DNA of 64,000 bases from Arthrobacter castelli DSM 16402 (GCF_000430705.1 NZ_AUMN01000008.1:62001-126000); one strand, 5' to 3'. Numbered from the stretch's first letter, positions 7,948 through 17,254 are shown. The notes: generated from the sequence alone by a model not told the origin. A program made the numbers and translations.

Positions 7948-9327
7948 CTAACCTGCCGGAACGGCGGCCGGTGGCGTCCTGGACGGCGGTTTGACCGGCA
8001 GCAGCACCACCAGACCGGCCAGCAACACCACCATGATCCCCAGGATCCCGTATCGTTGGCTGCCGAATACGGCGATGAATGCCGTGAACAGCGCCGGTGC
8101 GAGGAAGCTGACGGCGCGGCCGGTGGTCGCGTAGAGGCCAAACAGTTCACCTGCCTCGCCTTCGGGGGCCAACCGGGCGAGGAACGCACGGGAGGAAGCC
8201 TGCGCCGGGCCCACGAACAGGCACAACAGCAGACCGAAGACCCAGAAGGTCAGCACGCCGGACCAGGTGAAGCCGACAACGGTGTACTCCTCGTTGCCCA
8301 GCGCAAAGATCGCCAGACCGGCGATGAGAAGCCCGACCAGCGATATCACGATCACCCGCTTCGGCCCGATTCTGTCATCAAGCGCTCCGCCGGCGATTGA
8401 CCCCAGCGCGGCGACCACATTGCCCGCGATGGCGAAGATGATCACCTCCTGCAGGGCGAATCCGAACGTGCCGGCGGCAATAACCCCGCCGAAGGTGAAG
8501 ACTGCGGCCAGCCCGTCCCGGAAGACGGCACTGGCCAGCAGGAAGAAGATGGTGTGCGGACTGGAGCGGTAAATCGACCTGATCCGGCGGAACAGCAGCT
8601 TGTAGGAGGCAACGAAACTGATCCGCTCCGCTCGAACGGGTTTGATCTCGGGGACCGCGAACATCACTGGAATGGCGAAGACGGCAAACCAGGCGGCCGA
8701 GAACACCGCCACCACCCGGATGTTCAACGCCTCCTCGGTGGGCACCCCGAAGAAGCCGGGGGAGACGAATCCGAACAGCACAATGGCCAGCGCAACGATG
8801 CCGCCGAAGTACCCCATCGACCAGCCGAACCCGCTGACCTTGCCGATGGTGGCGGGAGTGGAAATCTGCACCAGCATGGCGTTGTAGTTCACGCTGGCGA
8901 ATTCCATGAACACATTCGCCGCGGCGAGCAGCACCACAGCCAGCAGCAGGAATTCGGCCCGCGGATAGACGAAAAAACACAGCCCGGTCAGCACCACCAC
9001 CAGCAGGCTGTTCACCCCAAGCCACAGCTTGCGCCGACCGCCGGCGTCGGAGCGTTGCCCGGTGATGGGGGCCAGTAACGCGATCGTCAGCCCGGCGATG
9101 GCCAACGCGCCGCCAAGCATCCCGGAGACGTAGTCCTCGCCACCGAACGCCGCAGTGGACGTGAGGTACACGGTGAAGACAAAAGTCGTCATAACGGCGT
9201 TGAAGGCGGCCGAGCCCCAATCCCACGAGCCCCAGGCGGCAATCTGCCGTTTGCTGCCGGAAACGCGCGGGCCGTCGGGCGCATCCGGCCGGCCGCCGGA
9301 GCCGGGAGCGTCTGTGGATTGGCTCAT
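7948..9327 (-). CDS. MFS transporter of the UMF1 (Atg22-like) family
   Basis: A 459-residue permease with about 12 membrane segments. The start of the fold, AAWGSWDWGSAAFNAVMTTFVFTVYL, is the signature of the UMF1/Atg22 group of major facilitators, which have this D-W-x-x-x-A-F motif in helix 1. The N-terminal 30 residues are polar. Substrates of bacterial members are not established; yeast Atg22 exports amino acids from the vacuole. The ATG at 9327 follows a TAGCAT hexamer by 6 nt, so it is probably leaderless. It is transcribed away from the Mrp operon. Confidence 0.85.
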   Translation of the reverse strand: MSQSTDAPGSGGRPDAPDGPRVSGSKRQIAAWGSWDWGSAAFNAVMTTFVFTVYLTSTAAFGGEDYVSGMLGGALAIAGLTIALLAPITGQRSDAGGRRKLWLGVNSLLVVVLTGLCFFVYPRAEFLLLAVVLLAAANVFMEFASVNYNAMLVQISTPATIGKVSGFGWSMGYFGGIVALAIVLFGFVSPGFFGVPTEEALNIRVVAVFSAAWFAVFAIPVMFAVPEIKPVRAERISFVASYKLLFRRIRSIYRSSPHTIFFLLASAVFRDGLAAVFTFGGVIAAGTFGFALQEVIIFAIAGNVVAALGSIAGGALDDRIGPKRVIVISLVGLLIAGLAIFALGNEEYTVVGFTWSGVLTFWVFGLLLCLFVGPAQASSRAFLARLAPEGEAGELFGLYATTGRAVSFLAPALFTAFIAVFGSQRYGILGIMVVLLAGLVVLLPVKPPSRTPPAAVPAG

Positions 9328-9333
9328 ACGCTG

Positions 9334-9373
9334 ATGCTATATGACGGATGAGTTTGTATGCCCTTGCTAGAAT
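9334..9373. promoter_or_regulatory. Divergent promoters: UMF1 transporter (-) and Mrp operon (+)
   Basis: Minus strand: TAGCAT (9339-9334) 6 nt from ATG 9327. Plus strand: extended -10 TTGCTAGAAT with hexamer TAGAAT at 9368-9373, which would start the Mrp transcript near 9380 and give a leader of about 100 nt. No clear -35 was found for either. Confidence 0.4.
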
Positions 9374-9481
9374 CTAATCACTGGCCCTTGACCATCCCAT
9401 GGTTGTCTTGCGGGCGTTGATAGCGGTTTCCTTGCCGAGCGGCGTTCCATCAGGTCAACCGCCATTGCCACGGAGATCATC

Positions 9482-12451
9482 GTGCTGCTTGTGCTCACTA
9501 TCCATTTTGTGGTGGCACTCCTCGCGCCCTTAATCTTCTCCTGGCTTGGCCGCTCCGGCTTCTACCTGCTCGCTGCCGTTCCGGCCGGATCGTTTGCCTG
9601 GCTGCTGAGCCGGTACGACGACGTGATGAGCCCGGGCGGCGACGGCGGACCGAACGCCCCGCCCACGTTGGTGATCGAATGGATCCCGAACCTGGATGTG
9701 GCGCTGGCCTTCCGGCTCGATGCCCTGGCCTGGATCCTGTCGCTGCTGATCCTCGGGGTCGGCGCGCTGGTGCTGTTCTATTGTGCCCGCTACTTCAAGA
9801 ACACCGACGTCGCGCTGGGCCCGTTCGGCTCGCAGCTGCTCGGGTTCGCCGGGGTGATGTTTGGGCTGGTCACCGCCGATGACCTGATCCTGCTTTACAT
9901 CTTCTGGGAACTGACGACCATCCTGTCCTATTTGCTGATCGGTTACTCCAGGGGACGCCTGGCAGCGCGGCGTTCGGCCCTTCAGGCCCTGATCGTCACC
10001 ACGTTTGGCGGACTGGCCATGCTGGTGGGGCTGATCATGATCGGTGAGTCGGCCGGCACCTACCGGCTGTCTCAGGTTATCGCCAACGCATCGGCGCTGA
10101 CGGACGGCGGAATTGCCATAGATGTTGCGATCGCCCTGGTGCTGCTGGGCGCAGTGACCAAGTCCGCCTTGGTGCCCTTCCACTTCTGGTTGCCGGCGGC
10201 GATGGCGGCGCCGACGCCGGTGAGCGCCTATTTGCATGCCGCGGCCATGGTCAAGGCGGGGATCTATCTGATTGCGCGGTTTGCCCCCGGTTATGCGGAC
10301 ACCGTGTTCTGGGATCCGCTGATCATGATCCTCGGGCTGGCCACTATGCTGGTCGGCGGCTGGCGTGCCCTGCGGCAGACCGACCTGAAGCTGCTGCTGG
10401 CCTATGGCACCGTCAGCCAACTCGGGTTCCTGTCACTGGTGGTCGGGCTGGGCAACCGCGAAGCGGCACTGGCCGGACTTGCCCTGCTGCTGGCCCACGG
10501 CTTGTTCAAGGGAACCCTGTTCCTGGTGGTGGGAATCATCGACCACCAGACCGGTACCCGGGATATCCGCAAGTTGTCCGGGCTTTTCAGGTCCGCACGG
10601 TGGCTGGCCTGGATTTCGATCATCGCCGCCGCATCTATGGCGGGGCTGCCGTTGCTGGCGGGGTTCGTGGCCAAGGAAACGGTGTATTCGGCCTTCGTCC
10701 ACCAGGCCACCAGCGGCGCCGGGATGGTCATGCTGGCCGGCATCGTCATTGGTTCCATCCTGACTTTCGCCTACAGCGGCCGCTTTGTGTGGGGCGGTTT
10801 CGGCATCAAGCAAGGGATTGCGCGTACCGATTTCGCTCCAGCGAGCAAGCAATTACTCGTCGCCCCGCTGGTGCTCACGGCGGGGACGATACTTTTCGGC
10901 ATCCACCCGGGCCCGGTCAACGGCTGGATCGAGCCCTATATGCGCCAGTTCCCCGACGGCCCGGCGGACCCGTACCTGGCTATCTGGCATGGATTCAACC
11001 TGCCGCTGTTGTTGAGTGGCGTGACCGTGGCGGCCGGGGTGCTGCTGTTCCTTGGCGGGCGTGCCGTTTCCCGGTTCCAGGCCAGGTTCCGCCCGGTCTT
11101 CGATGCGGAGCGCGGCTACCGCACCATCATCGGGCTGCTCGATGAGACGGCCGTGTGGGTCACCGGCCGCACCCAGCGTGGTTCGCTGCTGTTCTACCTG
11201 TTCGTGATCCTGACGACGGCGATCGTGGTGCCGTTGAGCGCATTCCTGCTGGGCGAAGCGCCGCTGATGCCCACACACTGGCGCTGGTTCGACTCGCCGG
11301 TGCAGGCCGTGGCCGGCCTGGGCATCATCCTGGGGGCCATCGGCGCCATCCGCGCCAACAAGCGGTTCCTCGCGGTGCTGATGGTCAGCGTCACCGGGTA
11401 CGGCATCGCCCTGATCTTTGCCCTGCAGGGGGCGCCGGACCTGGCGCTGACCCAGATGCTTGTCGAAACCATGGTGCTGGTGGCGTTCGTGCTGGCGCTG
11501 CGCTCCCTGCCGGCCAAGGTGTGGAGACGCGAAGCTGCGCGGCACCGGGTGCTGCGGGCCGGTATCGGCATCACCTTCGGGCTGGTCATGATGCTGATGA
11601 CGATGGCGGCCATGGGCTCCCGTACCGCCATGCCGATATCACTCAGGTTCCCCGAACTTGCGTACCGGATTGGCGAGGGCAAGAACATCGTCAACGTCAC
11701 CCTGGTGGACATCCGGGCCTGGGACACCTTCGGCGAGATCTCCGTGCTGGCCATCGCGGCCACCGGTGTGGCCAGCCTGATCTTTGTCCGTGGTCGCGGG
11801 GACCGCCGCCGCCGTGCCGACGGGGTGAAGACCGGGACCGTGGATCGTGGACAGGAAAACCTGGACGAGTTCGGCCGCGAAGCCGCCGCGCTGGCACTGG
11901 CGAAGAAGTTCTCGAACGTCGCCAGGGACGCGTGGCTGGTGGCCGGACGCACACTGGCCCCGGAACGGCGCTCCATCATCTTCGAGGTCATCACCAGGCT
12001 GCTGTTCCACAGCGTGGTGATCTTCTCCATCTATCTGCTGCTCGCCGGCCACAACAGTCCCGGCGGTGGCTTCGCCGGCGGATTGATGGCCGGCTTGGCC
12101 CTGGCCATCCGCTACCTGGCCGGCGGCCGGTTCGAACTGGCGGAGGCGACGCCGATCAGCGCCGGCCTGTTGCTGGGACTGGGTCTCGGCATCGCCTCGC
12201 TGACCGCGCTGGCACCGGTGTTGTTCGGCGGGGAAGTGTTCCAGAGCGCCGTCATTGAAGGCACGCTTCCGCTCTTCGGCCACGTCAAGTTTGTCACCTC
12301 GACCATCTTCGACATCGGTGTCTACTTGGTGGTCGTCGGGCTGGTGCTCGATGTGCTGCGCAGCCTCGGCTCGGAAATCGACGAACGCAGCGAAGGTGAT
12401 GGTGATGGCAGCATGCCGGTGGCCCGGAAGGAAGAGGTGGGGCAGCGATGA
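9482..12451 (+). CDS. mnhA: Mrp Na+/H+ antiporter subunit A fused to subunit B
   Basis: Largest subunit of the multi-subunit Mrp antiporter, 989 residues. Residues ~1-500 are the NuoL-like proton channel (LILLYIFWELTTILSYLLIGY; ALVPFHFWLPAAMAAPTPVSAYLHAAAMVKAGIYL), followed by the MbhD-like domain (ALQGAPDLALTQMLVETMVL). The last ~140 residues are a full MrpB domain (FEVITRLLFHSVVIFSIYLL, HNSPGGGFAGGLMAGLALAI), so A and B are one polypeptide and no separate mnhB exists. The start is GTG at 9482 after an ACGGAGA RBS. Downstream subunits overlap by 1-4 nt. It exports Na+ at the expense of the proton gradient, for pH and salt tolerance. Confidence 0.95.
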   Translation: MLLVLTIHFVVALLAPLIFSWLGRSGFYLLAAVPAGSFAWLLSRYDDVMSPGGDGGPNAPPTLVIEWIPNLDVALAFRLDALAWILSLLILGVGALVLFYCARYFKNTDVALGPFGSQLLGFAGVMFGLVTADDLILLYIFWELTTILSYLLIGYSRGRLAARRSALQALIVTTFGGLAMLVGLIMIGESAGTYRLSQVIANASALTDGGIAIDVAIALVLLGAVTKSALVPFHFWLPAAMAAPTPVSAYLHAAAMVKAGIYLIARFAPGYADTVFWDPLIMILGLATMLVGGWRALRQTDLKLLLAYGTVSQLGFLSLVVGLGNREAALAGLALLLAHGLFKGTLFLVVGIIDHQTGTRDIRKLSGLFRSARWLAWISIIAAASMAGLPLLAGFVAKETVYSAFVHQATSGAGMVMLAGIVIGSILTFAYSGRFVWGGFGIKQGIARTDFAPASKQLLVAPLVLTAGTILFGIHPGPVNGWIEPYMRQFPDGPADPYLAIWHGFNLPLLLSGVTVAAGVLLFLGGRAVSRFQARFRPVFDAERGYRTIIGLLDETAVWVTGRTQRGSLLFYLFVILTTAIVVPLSAFLLGEAPLMPTHWRWFDSPVQAVAGLGIILGAIGAIRANKRFLAVLMVSVTGYGIALIFALQGAPDLALTQMLVETMVLVAFVLALRSLPAKVWRREAARHRVLRAGIGITFGLVMMLMTMAAMGSRTAMPISLRFPELAYRIGEGKNIVNVTLVDIRAWDTFGEISVLAIAATGVASLIFVRGRGDRRRRADGVKTGTVDRGQENLDEFGREAAALALAKKFSNVARDAWLVAGRTLAPERRSIIFEVITRLLFHSVVIFSIYLLLAGHNSPGGGFAGGLMAGLALAIRYLAGGRFELAEATPISAGLLLGLGLGIASLTALAPVLFGGEVFQSAVIEGTLPLFGHVKFVTSTIFDIGVYLVVVGLVLDVLRSLGSEIDERSEGDGDGSMPVARKEEVGQR

Positions 12452-12951
12452 GCGTGAACTTCACCCTGCTGATCGTCATGGGAGGACTCTTTGCCGCAGG
12501 TGTCTACCTGCTGTTGGAGAGGAGCCTGACCCGGGTGCTGCTGGGGATCGTGCTGCTGGCCAATGGAGCCAATATCCTGCTGCTCAATACCGGCGGTTTC
12601 GCCGGACTGGCACCGCTGTTCGACGAGGATATTCCCGCGGAAGCATATAATGATCCGTTGCCGCAGGCGATGATCCTGACCTCCATCGTTATCTCCTTCG
12701 CCATCACCGCGTTCCTGCTCGGGATGATTTACCGCTCCTGGATGCTGGCCCGCCAGGACGAGGTGCAGGACGACATCGAAGACCGCCGCGTGGCCCGGCA
12801 GAGCAGTTACGACGTGGAGGACGACTCCGAGGTGCCGCTGGAGACATCCGAGTTCAGCGGGCCGGACAATCTCGATTTCTCCGGTCCGGGCAATCTGGAC
12901 GAGAAGGACGAAACGCCCGGCAACCGGGCACCGAGGGAGCCGAAACGATGA
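12448..12951 (+). CDS. mnhC: Mrp antiporter subunit C with acidic C-terminal tail
   Basis: NuoK-like subunit, 167 residues. The first ~105 residues hold three membrane segments with the typical VYLLLERSLTRVLLGIVLLANGANILLL and DPLPQAMILTSIVISFAITAFLL stretches. The remaining ~60 residues are a soluble, acidic tail with two SGPxNLD motifs that most MnhC proteins (about 113 residues) lack. ATGA overlaps join it to mnhA and mnhD. The tail's role is unknown. Confidence 0.93.
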   Translation: MSVNFTLLIVMGGLFAAGVYLLLERSLTRVLLGIVLLANGANILLLNTGGFAGLAPLFDEDIPAEAYNDPLPQAMILTSIVISFAITAFLLGMIYRSWMLARQDEVQDDIEDRRVARQSSYDVEDDSEVPLETSEFSGPDNLDFSGPGNLDEKDETPGNRAPREPKR

Positions 12952-14567
12952 CGAGTGTGACCAGTCTGGCCCCACTCGCGGTCGTCCTGCCTTTCCTCGG
13001 CGCAGCTGCAGCCTTCGTGCTGATCCGCCATCCGAGGATTCAGCGCGTCGTCAGCATCACGGTGCTGACCCTCACCCTGGCACTGGAGGCCACCCTGCTC
13101 GCCCTGGCCTGGGACTCCGGCCCTCAGGCGGTTAACCTGGGCGGCTGGCTGCCGCCATGGGGCATCGTGATGGTGGTGGACAAGTTCTCCGCCTTGATGC
13201 TGGTGGTCTCCACCTCAGTGAGCCTGGCGGTGTTGATTTATGCCACCGGACAGGGCGTGGCCGACGGCGACGAGGACGGTCCGGTCTCGATCTTCCACCC
13301 CACGTTCATGATCCTGGTGGCCGGTGTTTCCAACGCCTTCCTGTCCGGGGATTTGTTCAATCTGTACGTCGGCTTCGAAATCCTGCTCACCGCCAGCTAT
13401 GTGCTGATGACGCTGGGCGGAACCGGCCCGCGCATCCGAGCGGGGGTGACCTACGCCGTCGTCAGCGTCGTCTCCTCGATGCTGTTCCTGATCGCCATCG
13501 GCATGATCTACGGGGCCACAGGCACCGTGAATATGGCAGATCTGGCGATCAAGCTGGCCGAGCTGGATCCCGGCACGCGGAATATGCTGCATCTGATGCT
13601 GCTGGTCGCCTTCGGCATTAAAGCGGCAGTCTTCCCGCTGTCCTTCTGGCTGCCCGACAGTTATCCCACCGCCCCGGCCCCCGTTACCGCGGTGTTCGCC
13701 GGACTGCTGACCAAGGTGGGCGTCTATGCCATGGTCCGTACGGAGACCCTGCTGTTTCCCGGCGAGCAGCTTGACGCGATGCTGATGGTTGCCGCGGCGC
13801 TGACTATGATCGTGGGGATCCTTGGTGCGCTGGCCCAGACCGACATTAAACGTCTGCTCTCCTTCACGCTGGTCAGCCACATCGGTTACATGGTGTTCGG
13901 ACTGGCCATCTCCACCGCTGTCGGGCTGGCCGCCACCATGTTCTATGTCGCCCACCACATTACGATCCAGACCAGCCTGTTCCTCGTCTCAGGGCTGATT
14001 GAACGGCGCGGCGGGACCGCTTCCATCGACCGTCTCGGCGGACTGGCCAGGCTGTCACCGCTGCTCGGCGTGCTGTATTTCATCCCCGCGATGAACCTGG
14101 GAGGAATACCGCCCTTCTCCGGATTCCTCGGAAAGCTGGGCCTGCTGCAGGCCGGCGTCGAGCTCGGCACGCCGCTGGCCTACGTCCTGGTGGGTACCGG
14201 GGTGCTGGTGTCCCTGCTGACGTTGCTGGCTATGGCACGGGTATGGAACAGAGCCTTCTGGCGCAAACCGGAGGATGCGGAATTCCCGGACCCGGTCCTG
14301 CTGGCGACACGCAGCTCAGCGACCGAAGTGGGGACGGCGACAGCCGTGGCAGACGATACTGGCAAAGGGCGGTTTCCGGGTAATGGAGAAGCCACGCTGC
14401 TGCCATCGGGAATGGTTGGAGCCACAATAGGGCTCGTCGGCATCGGCCTGGCACTGACCATCTTCGCCGGACCGCTGTTCGATCTGAGCCACACCGCGGC
14501 CGAGGCGATGCTGGAGCGCGCCCCGTACATTGAGGCCGTGCTCGGCGAAGGGGCGGTGGACAACTGA
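12948..14567 (+). CDS. mnhD: Mrp antiporter subunit D
   Basis: NuoN/NuoM-like channel subunit, 539 residues and about 14 membrane segments. The proton-antiporter core is evident: SGDLFNLYVGFEILLTASYVLM (with the conserved Glu), AVFPLSFWLPDSYPTAPAPV and ALAQTDIKRLLSFTLVSHIGYM with the broken-helix Lys. A hydrophilic insert of about 50 residues sits before the last membrane segment. It overlaps mnhC by 4 nt and mnhE by 1 nt. Confidence 0.95.
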   Translation: MTSVTSLAPLAVVLPFLGAAAAFVLIRHPRIQRVVSITVLTLTLALEATLLALAWDSGPQAVNLGGWLPPWGIVMVVDKFSALMLVVSTSVSLAVLIYATGQGVADGDEDGPVSIFHPTFMILVAGVSNAFLSGDLFNLYVGFEILLTASYVLMTLGGTGPRIRAGVTYAVVSVVSSMLFLIAIGMIYGATGTVNMADLAIKLAELDPGTRNMLHLMLLVAFGIKAAVFPLSFWLPDSYPTAPAPVTAVFAGLLTKVGVYAMVRTETLLFPGEQLDAMLMVAAALTMIVGILGALAQTDIKRLLSFTLVSHIGYMVFGLAISTAVGLAATMFYVAHHITIQTSLFLVSGLIERRGGTASIDRLGGLARLSPLLGVLYFIPAMNLGGIPPFSGFLGKLGLLQAGVELGTPLAYVLVGTGVLVSLLTLLAMARVWNRAFWRKPEDAEFPDPVLLATRSSATEVGTATAVADDTGKGRFPGNGEATLLPSGMVGATIGLVGIGLALTIFAGPLFDLSHTAAEAMLERAPYIEAVLGEGAVDN

Positions 14568-15142
14568 TGCGCAAGCGGAACAGCCTGCGGCAGGAACTGC
14601 CACTGATCATCTGGCTGGTGATCGTATGGGGAGCCTTGTGGAGCGACTTCAGCGTCGGCAACCTGTTGTTCGGGGCTCTGATCGCCGTGGGAATCACCCA
14701 GCTGCTGTATCTGCCACCAGTGGAACTGGGAGGACGGTTCAACGTGCTGCACGGTGCCGGACTAACCCTGAACTTCCTTTACCAGGTGGTGGCCGGCAGC
14801 ATCGAAGTGGCCTACCTGGCCCTGGCCAAGGGACCCAGACTGCAGAACTCAGTGGTGGCTGTCCGGCTGCGCAGCTCCTCGGACCTGGTGGTGACCGCCA
14901 CCGGCCACATCATCTCGTTGATCCCGGGCAGCCTGGTGGTGGAGGTGGACCGTTCCACCTCCACCCTGTACCTGCACTGCATCAACGTGGTCAGCGAGGA
15001 CGGGGCGGATGCCATGCGCGCCACCGTCCGCAGGATCGAGAGCCGGCTGATTAAGACGATGGGCTCGAAGCAGGAACTGGAACTGATCCGTAACGAACCC
15101 GACCAGCACCCGGCCCGGTCGGGAGAGGAAGGCGCCTCATGA
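14567..15142 (+). CDS. mnhE: Mrp antiporter subunit E
   Basis: A 191-residue subunit with two or three N-terminal membrane segments (LPLIIWLVIVWGALWSDFSVGNLLFGALIAV) and the conserved soluble part beginning VAVRLRSSSDLVVTATGHIISLIPGSL, then the LYLHCINV strand. This matches the MnhE family throughout. The ATG shares a base with the mnhD stop. Confidence 0.93.
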   Translation: MRKRNSLRQELPLIIWLVIVWGALWSDFSVGNLLFGALIAVGITQLLYLPPVELGGRFNVLHGAGLTLNFLYQVVAGSIEVAYLALAKGPRLQNSVVAVRLRSSSDLVVTATGHIISLIPGSLVVEVDRSTSTLYLHCINVVSEDGADAMRATVRRIESRLIKTMGSKQELELIRNEPDQHPARSGEEGAS

Positions 15143-15399
15143 TGCAGATTGTGCTGGTTGTGGTGAGCGTTATCCTGTCGCTCGCGGCCGCCGGGGCCAT
15201 TTACCGGATGGCCAGGGGCCCCTCGCTGTTGGACCGGGTACTGGCCGCGGATGTGCTGTTGGCTATCATCGCGGCCGGCCTGGCCACTGACATGGCGATT
15301 AACAGGCATCTGGAAAACCTGATGCTGATGGTGGCGTTGTCCGTGATCGGCTTCATTGGTTCGGTCACGGTTGCCCGGTTCGTATCGGATAAGAGGTGA
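15139..15399 (+). CDS. mnhF: Mrp antiporter subunit F
   Basis: Small 86-residue subunit of three membrane helices with the family motif YRMARGPSLLDRVLAADVL in the first loop. It overlaps mnhE by 4 nt. Its last codons carry the AAGAGG that serves as RBS for mnhG. Confidence 0.93.
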   Translation: MMQIVLVVVSVILSLAAAGAIYRMARGPSLLDRVLAADVLLAIIAAGLATDMAINRHLENLMLMVALSVIGFIGSVTVARFVSDKR

Positions 15400-15406
15400 A
15401 GACGCG

Positions 15407-15901
15407 GTGAACCTTCAACTGGTGCTGGATTCCATCGTGGCCGTGTGCCTGATCTGCGGGGCATTGATGTCGCTGGCGGCAGCCGTGGGGCTGCTTCGGT
15501 TCCCGGATTTAATGTCGCGGATGCACTCGGCCACCAAACCACAGGTGCTCGGGCTGCTGTTGATGCTCACCGCCATCGCCATCCAGCTGCGTTCGTGGTC
15601 ACTGGTGCCGCTGCTGGTCATCGCCTGGATATTCCAGTTGCTGACCTCACCGGTCTCGGCCCACATGGTGGGCCGGTCCGGCTACCGTACCAAGCACCGG
15701 CACGAGGAACTACTGAAGATCGACGATTTGGACCAAGTGGTGGAAGCGGCGGCACAGTACCGGGCGGGCGAGTACCGCCGGGCCGCCGAAGCGGGTGAGA
15801 AGGCCGAGGAAGCCGCAGCGGAGCAGCAGGACATAGCATTGCCGGACCGGGACGGACCGCCGGAGAACGCCAGGTTCGACGACGACGAATCCCGTCACTA
15901 G
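15407..15901 (+). CDS. mnhG: Mrp antiporter subunit G with extended tail
   Basis: Last gene of the operon, 164 residues from GTG 15407. Three membrane segments and the core RFPDLMSRMHSATKPQVLGLLL define MnhG. About 60 C-terminal residues (from the KHRHEELLKIDD stretch on) form a charged tail absent from the ~110-residue family norm, parallel to the tail on MnhC. GTG 15407 is chosen over an upstream in-frame start inside mnhF because of an AAGAGG RBS and the family N-terminus. The 114 bp that follow hold a short repeat (GGCGCGGCCT twice) and no clear terminator. Confidence 0.9.
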   Translation: MNLQLVLDSIVAVCLICGALMSLAAAVGLLRFPDLMSRMHSATKPQVLGLLLMLTAIAIQLRSWSLVPLLVIAWIFQLLTSPVSAHMVGRSGYRTKHRHEELLKIDDLDQVVEAAAQYRAGEYRRAAEAGEKAEEAAAEQQDIALPDRDGPPENARFDDDESRH

Positions 15902-16015
15902 ACGACGCATCCCACCTCTTAAGGAGGCGCGGCCTGAAGAAGGCGCGGCCTCACGGACGCGGGGTCTGGAGGAGGGCCTGAAGCTGTGGCTGGATCGCTT
16001 CGCTAGATTTCTTCC

Positions 16016-16291
16016 CTAGTTCTCTTCCAGAGGGGCCTTTTCCTTCTTGGCCTCCGCCTTCTGGATGGCGCGCTGCGTGCCGCGTCCCGCCGTCACCTGG
16101 ATGATGGTGGACGCGCACGCGGTCAGCAGCCCCCACATGAGGGCCTCTTTCCACGAGATTTCCAGATCATTCGTGGCCGACGGCGGGTTCTTGCCGGTCT
16201 GCTTCTTCCAGCCGAACGAAACAAGCTTCTTAGCCACGAACGTGCCTCCAACGGTGACACCGGTTCCGATCAGCTTATAGACAACGCTCAT
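16016..16291 (-). CDS. DUF4235 small membrane protein
   Basis: Function unknown, 91 residues. It has an N-terminal hydrophobic helix (YKLIGTGVTVGGTFVAKKLV), a W-K-K-x-x-G-x-x-P segment and a second helix (ALMWGLLTACASTIIQV), then a Lys/Glu-rich tail, the DUF4235 layout common in actinobacteria. ATG 16291 has a CGGAG RBS. It diverges from the thiamin locus. Confidence 0.8.
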   Translation of the reverse strand: MSVVYKLIGTGVTVGGTFVAKKLVSFGWKKQTGKNPPSATNDLEISWKEALMWGLLTACASTIIQVTAGRGTQRAIQKAEAKKEKAPLEEN

Positions 16292-16410
16292 GACAACTCC
16301 GTTCGTAGGGGCGAATGGCCATTTCTCCCTTAGCCTAACTGCTCGCTGCGTCTCGATCGAACATCGGCGGCACGGTGAATAACGTGTAAACTTGGGGCCG
16401 TAACACAAAC

Positions 16411-16549
16411 GACAGGGGAGCGCCCCGCAAGCAGGCCAGAGCGAGTCAGAGCAGGTCAGACAAGCCAGAGACGCTGCAGGGCGCTGAGATTGCGGGAGTA
16501 ACCGCTGACCCTCGAACCTGATCCGGCTAGTACCGGCGAAGGGAGTCGA
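16411..16549 (+). ncRNA. TPP riboswitch (THI element)
   Basis: Thiamin-pyrophosphate-sensing leader upstream of ykoE. The conserved pieces are in order: ACAGGGGAGC, CTGAGATTGCGG, CCGCTGACCC, GAACCTGATCCGG, CTAGTACCGGCGAAGGGAG. The stem AGCGCCC (16419-16425)/GGGCGCT (16479-16485) closes an enlarged variable arm of about 53 nt. In high-GC actinobacteria such elements usually control translation initiation; here the start codon is ~90 nt downstream and no T-rich terminator is seen, which agrees. High TPP should repress ykoEDC. Confidence 0.95.
16435..16469 (+). repeat. Four CAGA repeats in riboswitch variable arm
   Basis: The hexamer GYCAGA occurs at 16435, 16445, 16455 and 16464, spaced 10, 10 and 9 nt, inside the variable arm of the TPP riboswitch. 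Such spacing looks like short slippage-derived repeats that lengthen the arm without touching the ligand pocket. Confidence 0.7.
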
Positions 16550-16636
16550 GTTCTCGGAACAGGAACCCGGGCGGGCTCATCCAATGCATCCCGTCGAAGG
16601 AACCGTTCTCCCCTCCTGAACTGCAGGAGGATCATC

Positions 16637-17254
16637 ATGGTTGCCCATCACAATGGCACGGGGGACACGAAAAAGAAGACCAATCCGCGCTGGCGCATCG
16701 CCGACATCGTTGTCGCCTCGGTCATCGCAGTCGCCATGGGCGTCATCTTCTGGATCTGGTCGCAGGGATACACCGTGATCGCCGCCGTGACCACGGCATT
16801 TCCGCCCCTGGCCGGTCTGTACACCGGCGGATGGCTGATTGCCGGCGTACTCGGCGGGCTGCTGATCCGCAAGCCGGGCGCCGCACTGTACTGCGAATTG
16901 ATTGCCGCGGCCGTCGAAGGCCTGCTCGGCACCCACTTCGGCATGACAGTCATCATCTCCGGGTTGCTCCAGGGGTTCGCCGCCGAACTGGCCTTCGCCG
17001 CCTTCCGCTACCGTACCTGGAACCTGCCGGTGACGCTGCTGGCCGGGCTCTTTTCCGGGATCGCGCTGGGCGTGAACGAGAACTTCCTCTATAACGCCGA
17101 GTGGGCCGTCGAATGGAAGTTGATGTACGTGCTGCTCACCGCCGTCTCCGGGGTCGTAATTGCCGGGCTGCTGTCCTGGATGGGTTACAAGGGCCTGAGG
17201 CAGACCGGCGTCTTGTCCGGCCTGGCCTCCGGCCGCGCGACGAACCGGATTTAA
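16637..17254 (+). CDS. ykoE: Thiamin-precursor ECF transporter substrate-binding subunit
   Basis: S component of an energy-coupling-factor transporter for thiamin or its pyrimidine precursor, 205 residues with about six membrane helices (IVVASVIAVAMGVIFWIWS; YTVIAAVTTAFPPLAGLYTGGW). The hallmark YkoE segment with PPLAGLYTGGWLIAGVLG and the GTHFG loop is present. GCAGGAGGATCATC gives the RBS before ATG 16637. The TPP riboswitch upstream and the two ECF genes downstream fix the role. The ykoD GTG starts directly after the TAA. Confidence 0.93.
   Translation: MVAHHNGTGDTKKKTNPRWRIADIVVASVIAVAMGVIFWIWSQGYTVIAAVTTAFPPLAGLYTGGWLIAGVLGGLLIRKPGAALYCELIAAAVEGLLGTHFGMTVIISGLLQGFAAELAFAAFRYRTWNLPVTLLAGLFSGIALGVNENFLYNAEWAVEWKLMYVLLTAVSGVVIAGLLSWMGYKGLRQTGVLSGLASGRATNRI

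Noticed and set aside
16387-16392. TAAACT as promoter of the TPP riboswitch transcript
   Set aside because: The hexamer is well placed but no -35 is found, so only the riboswitch was reported.
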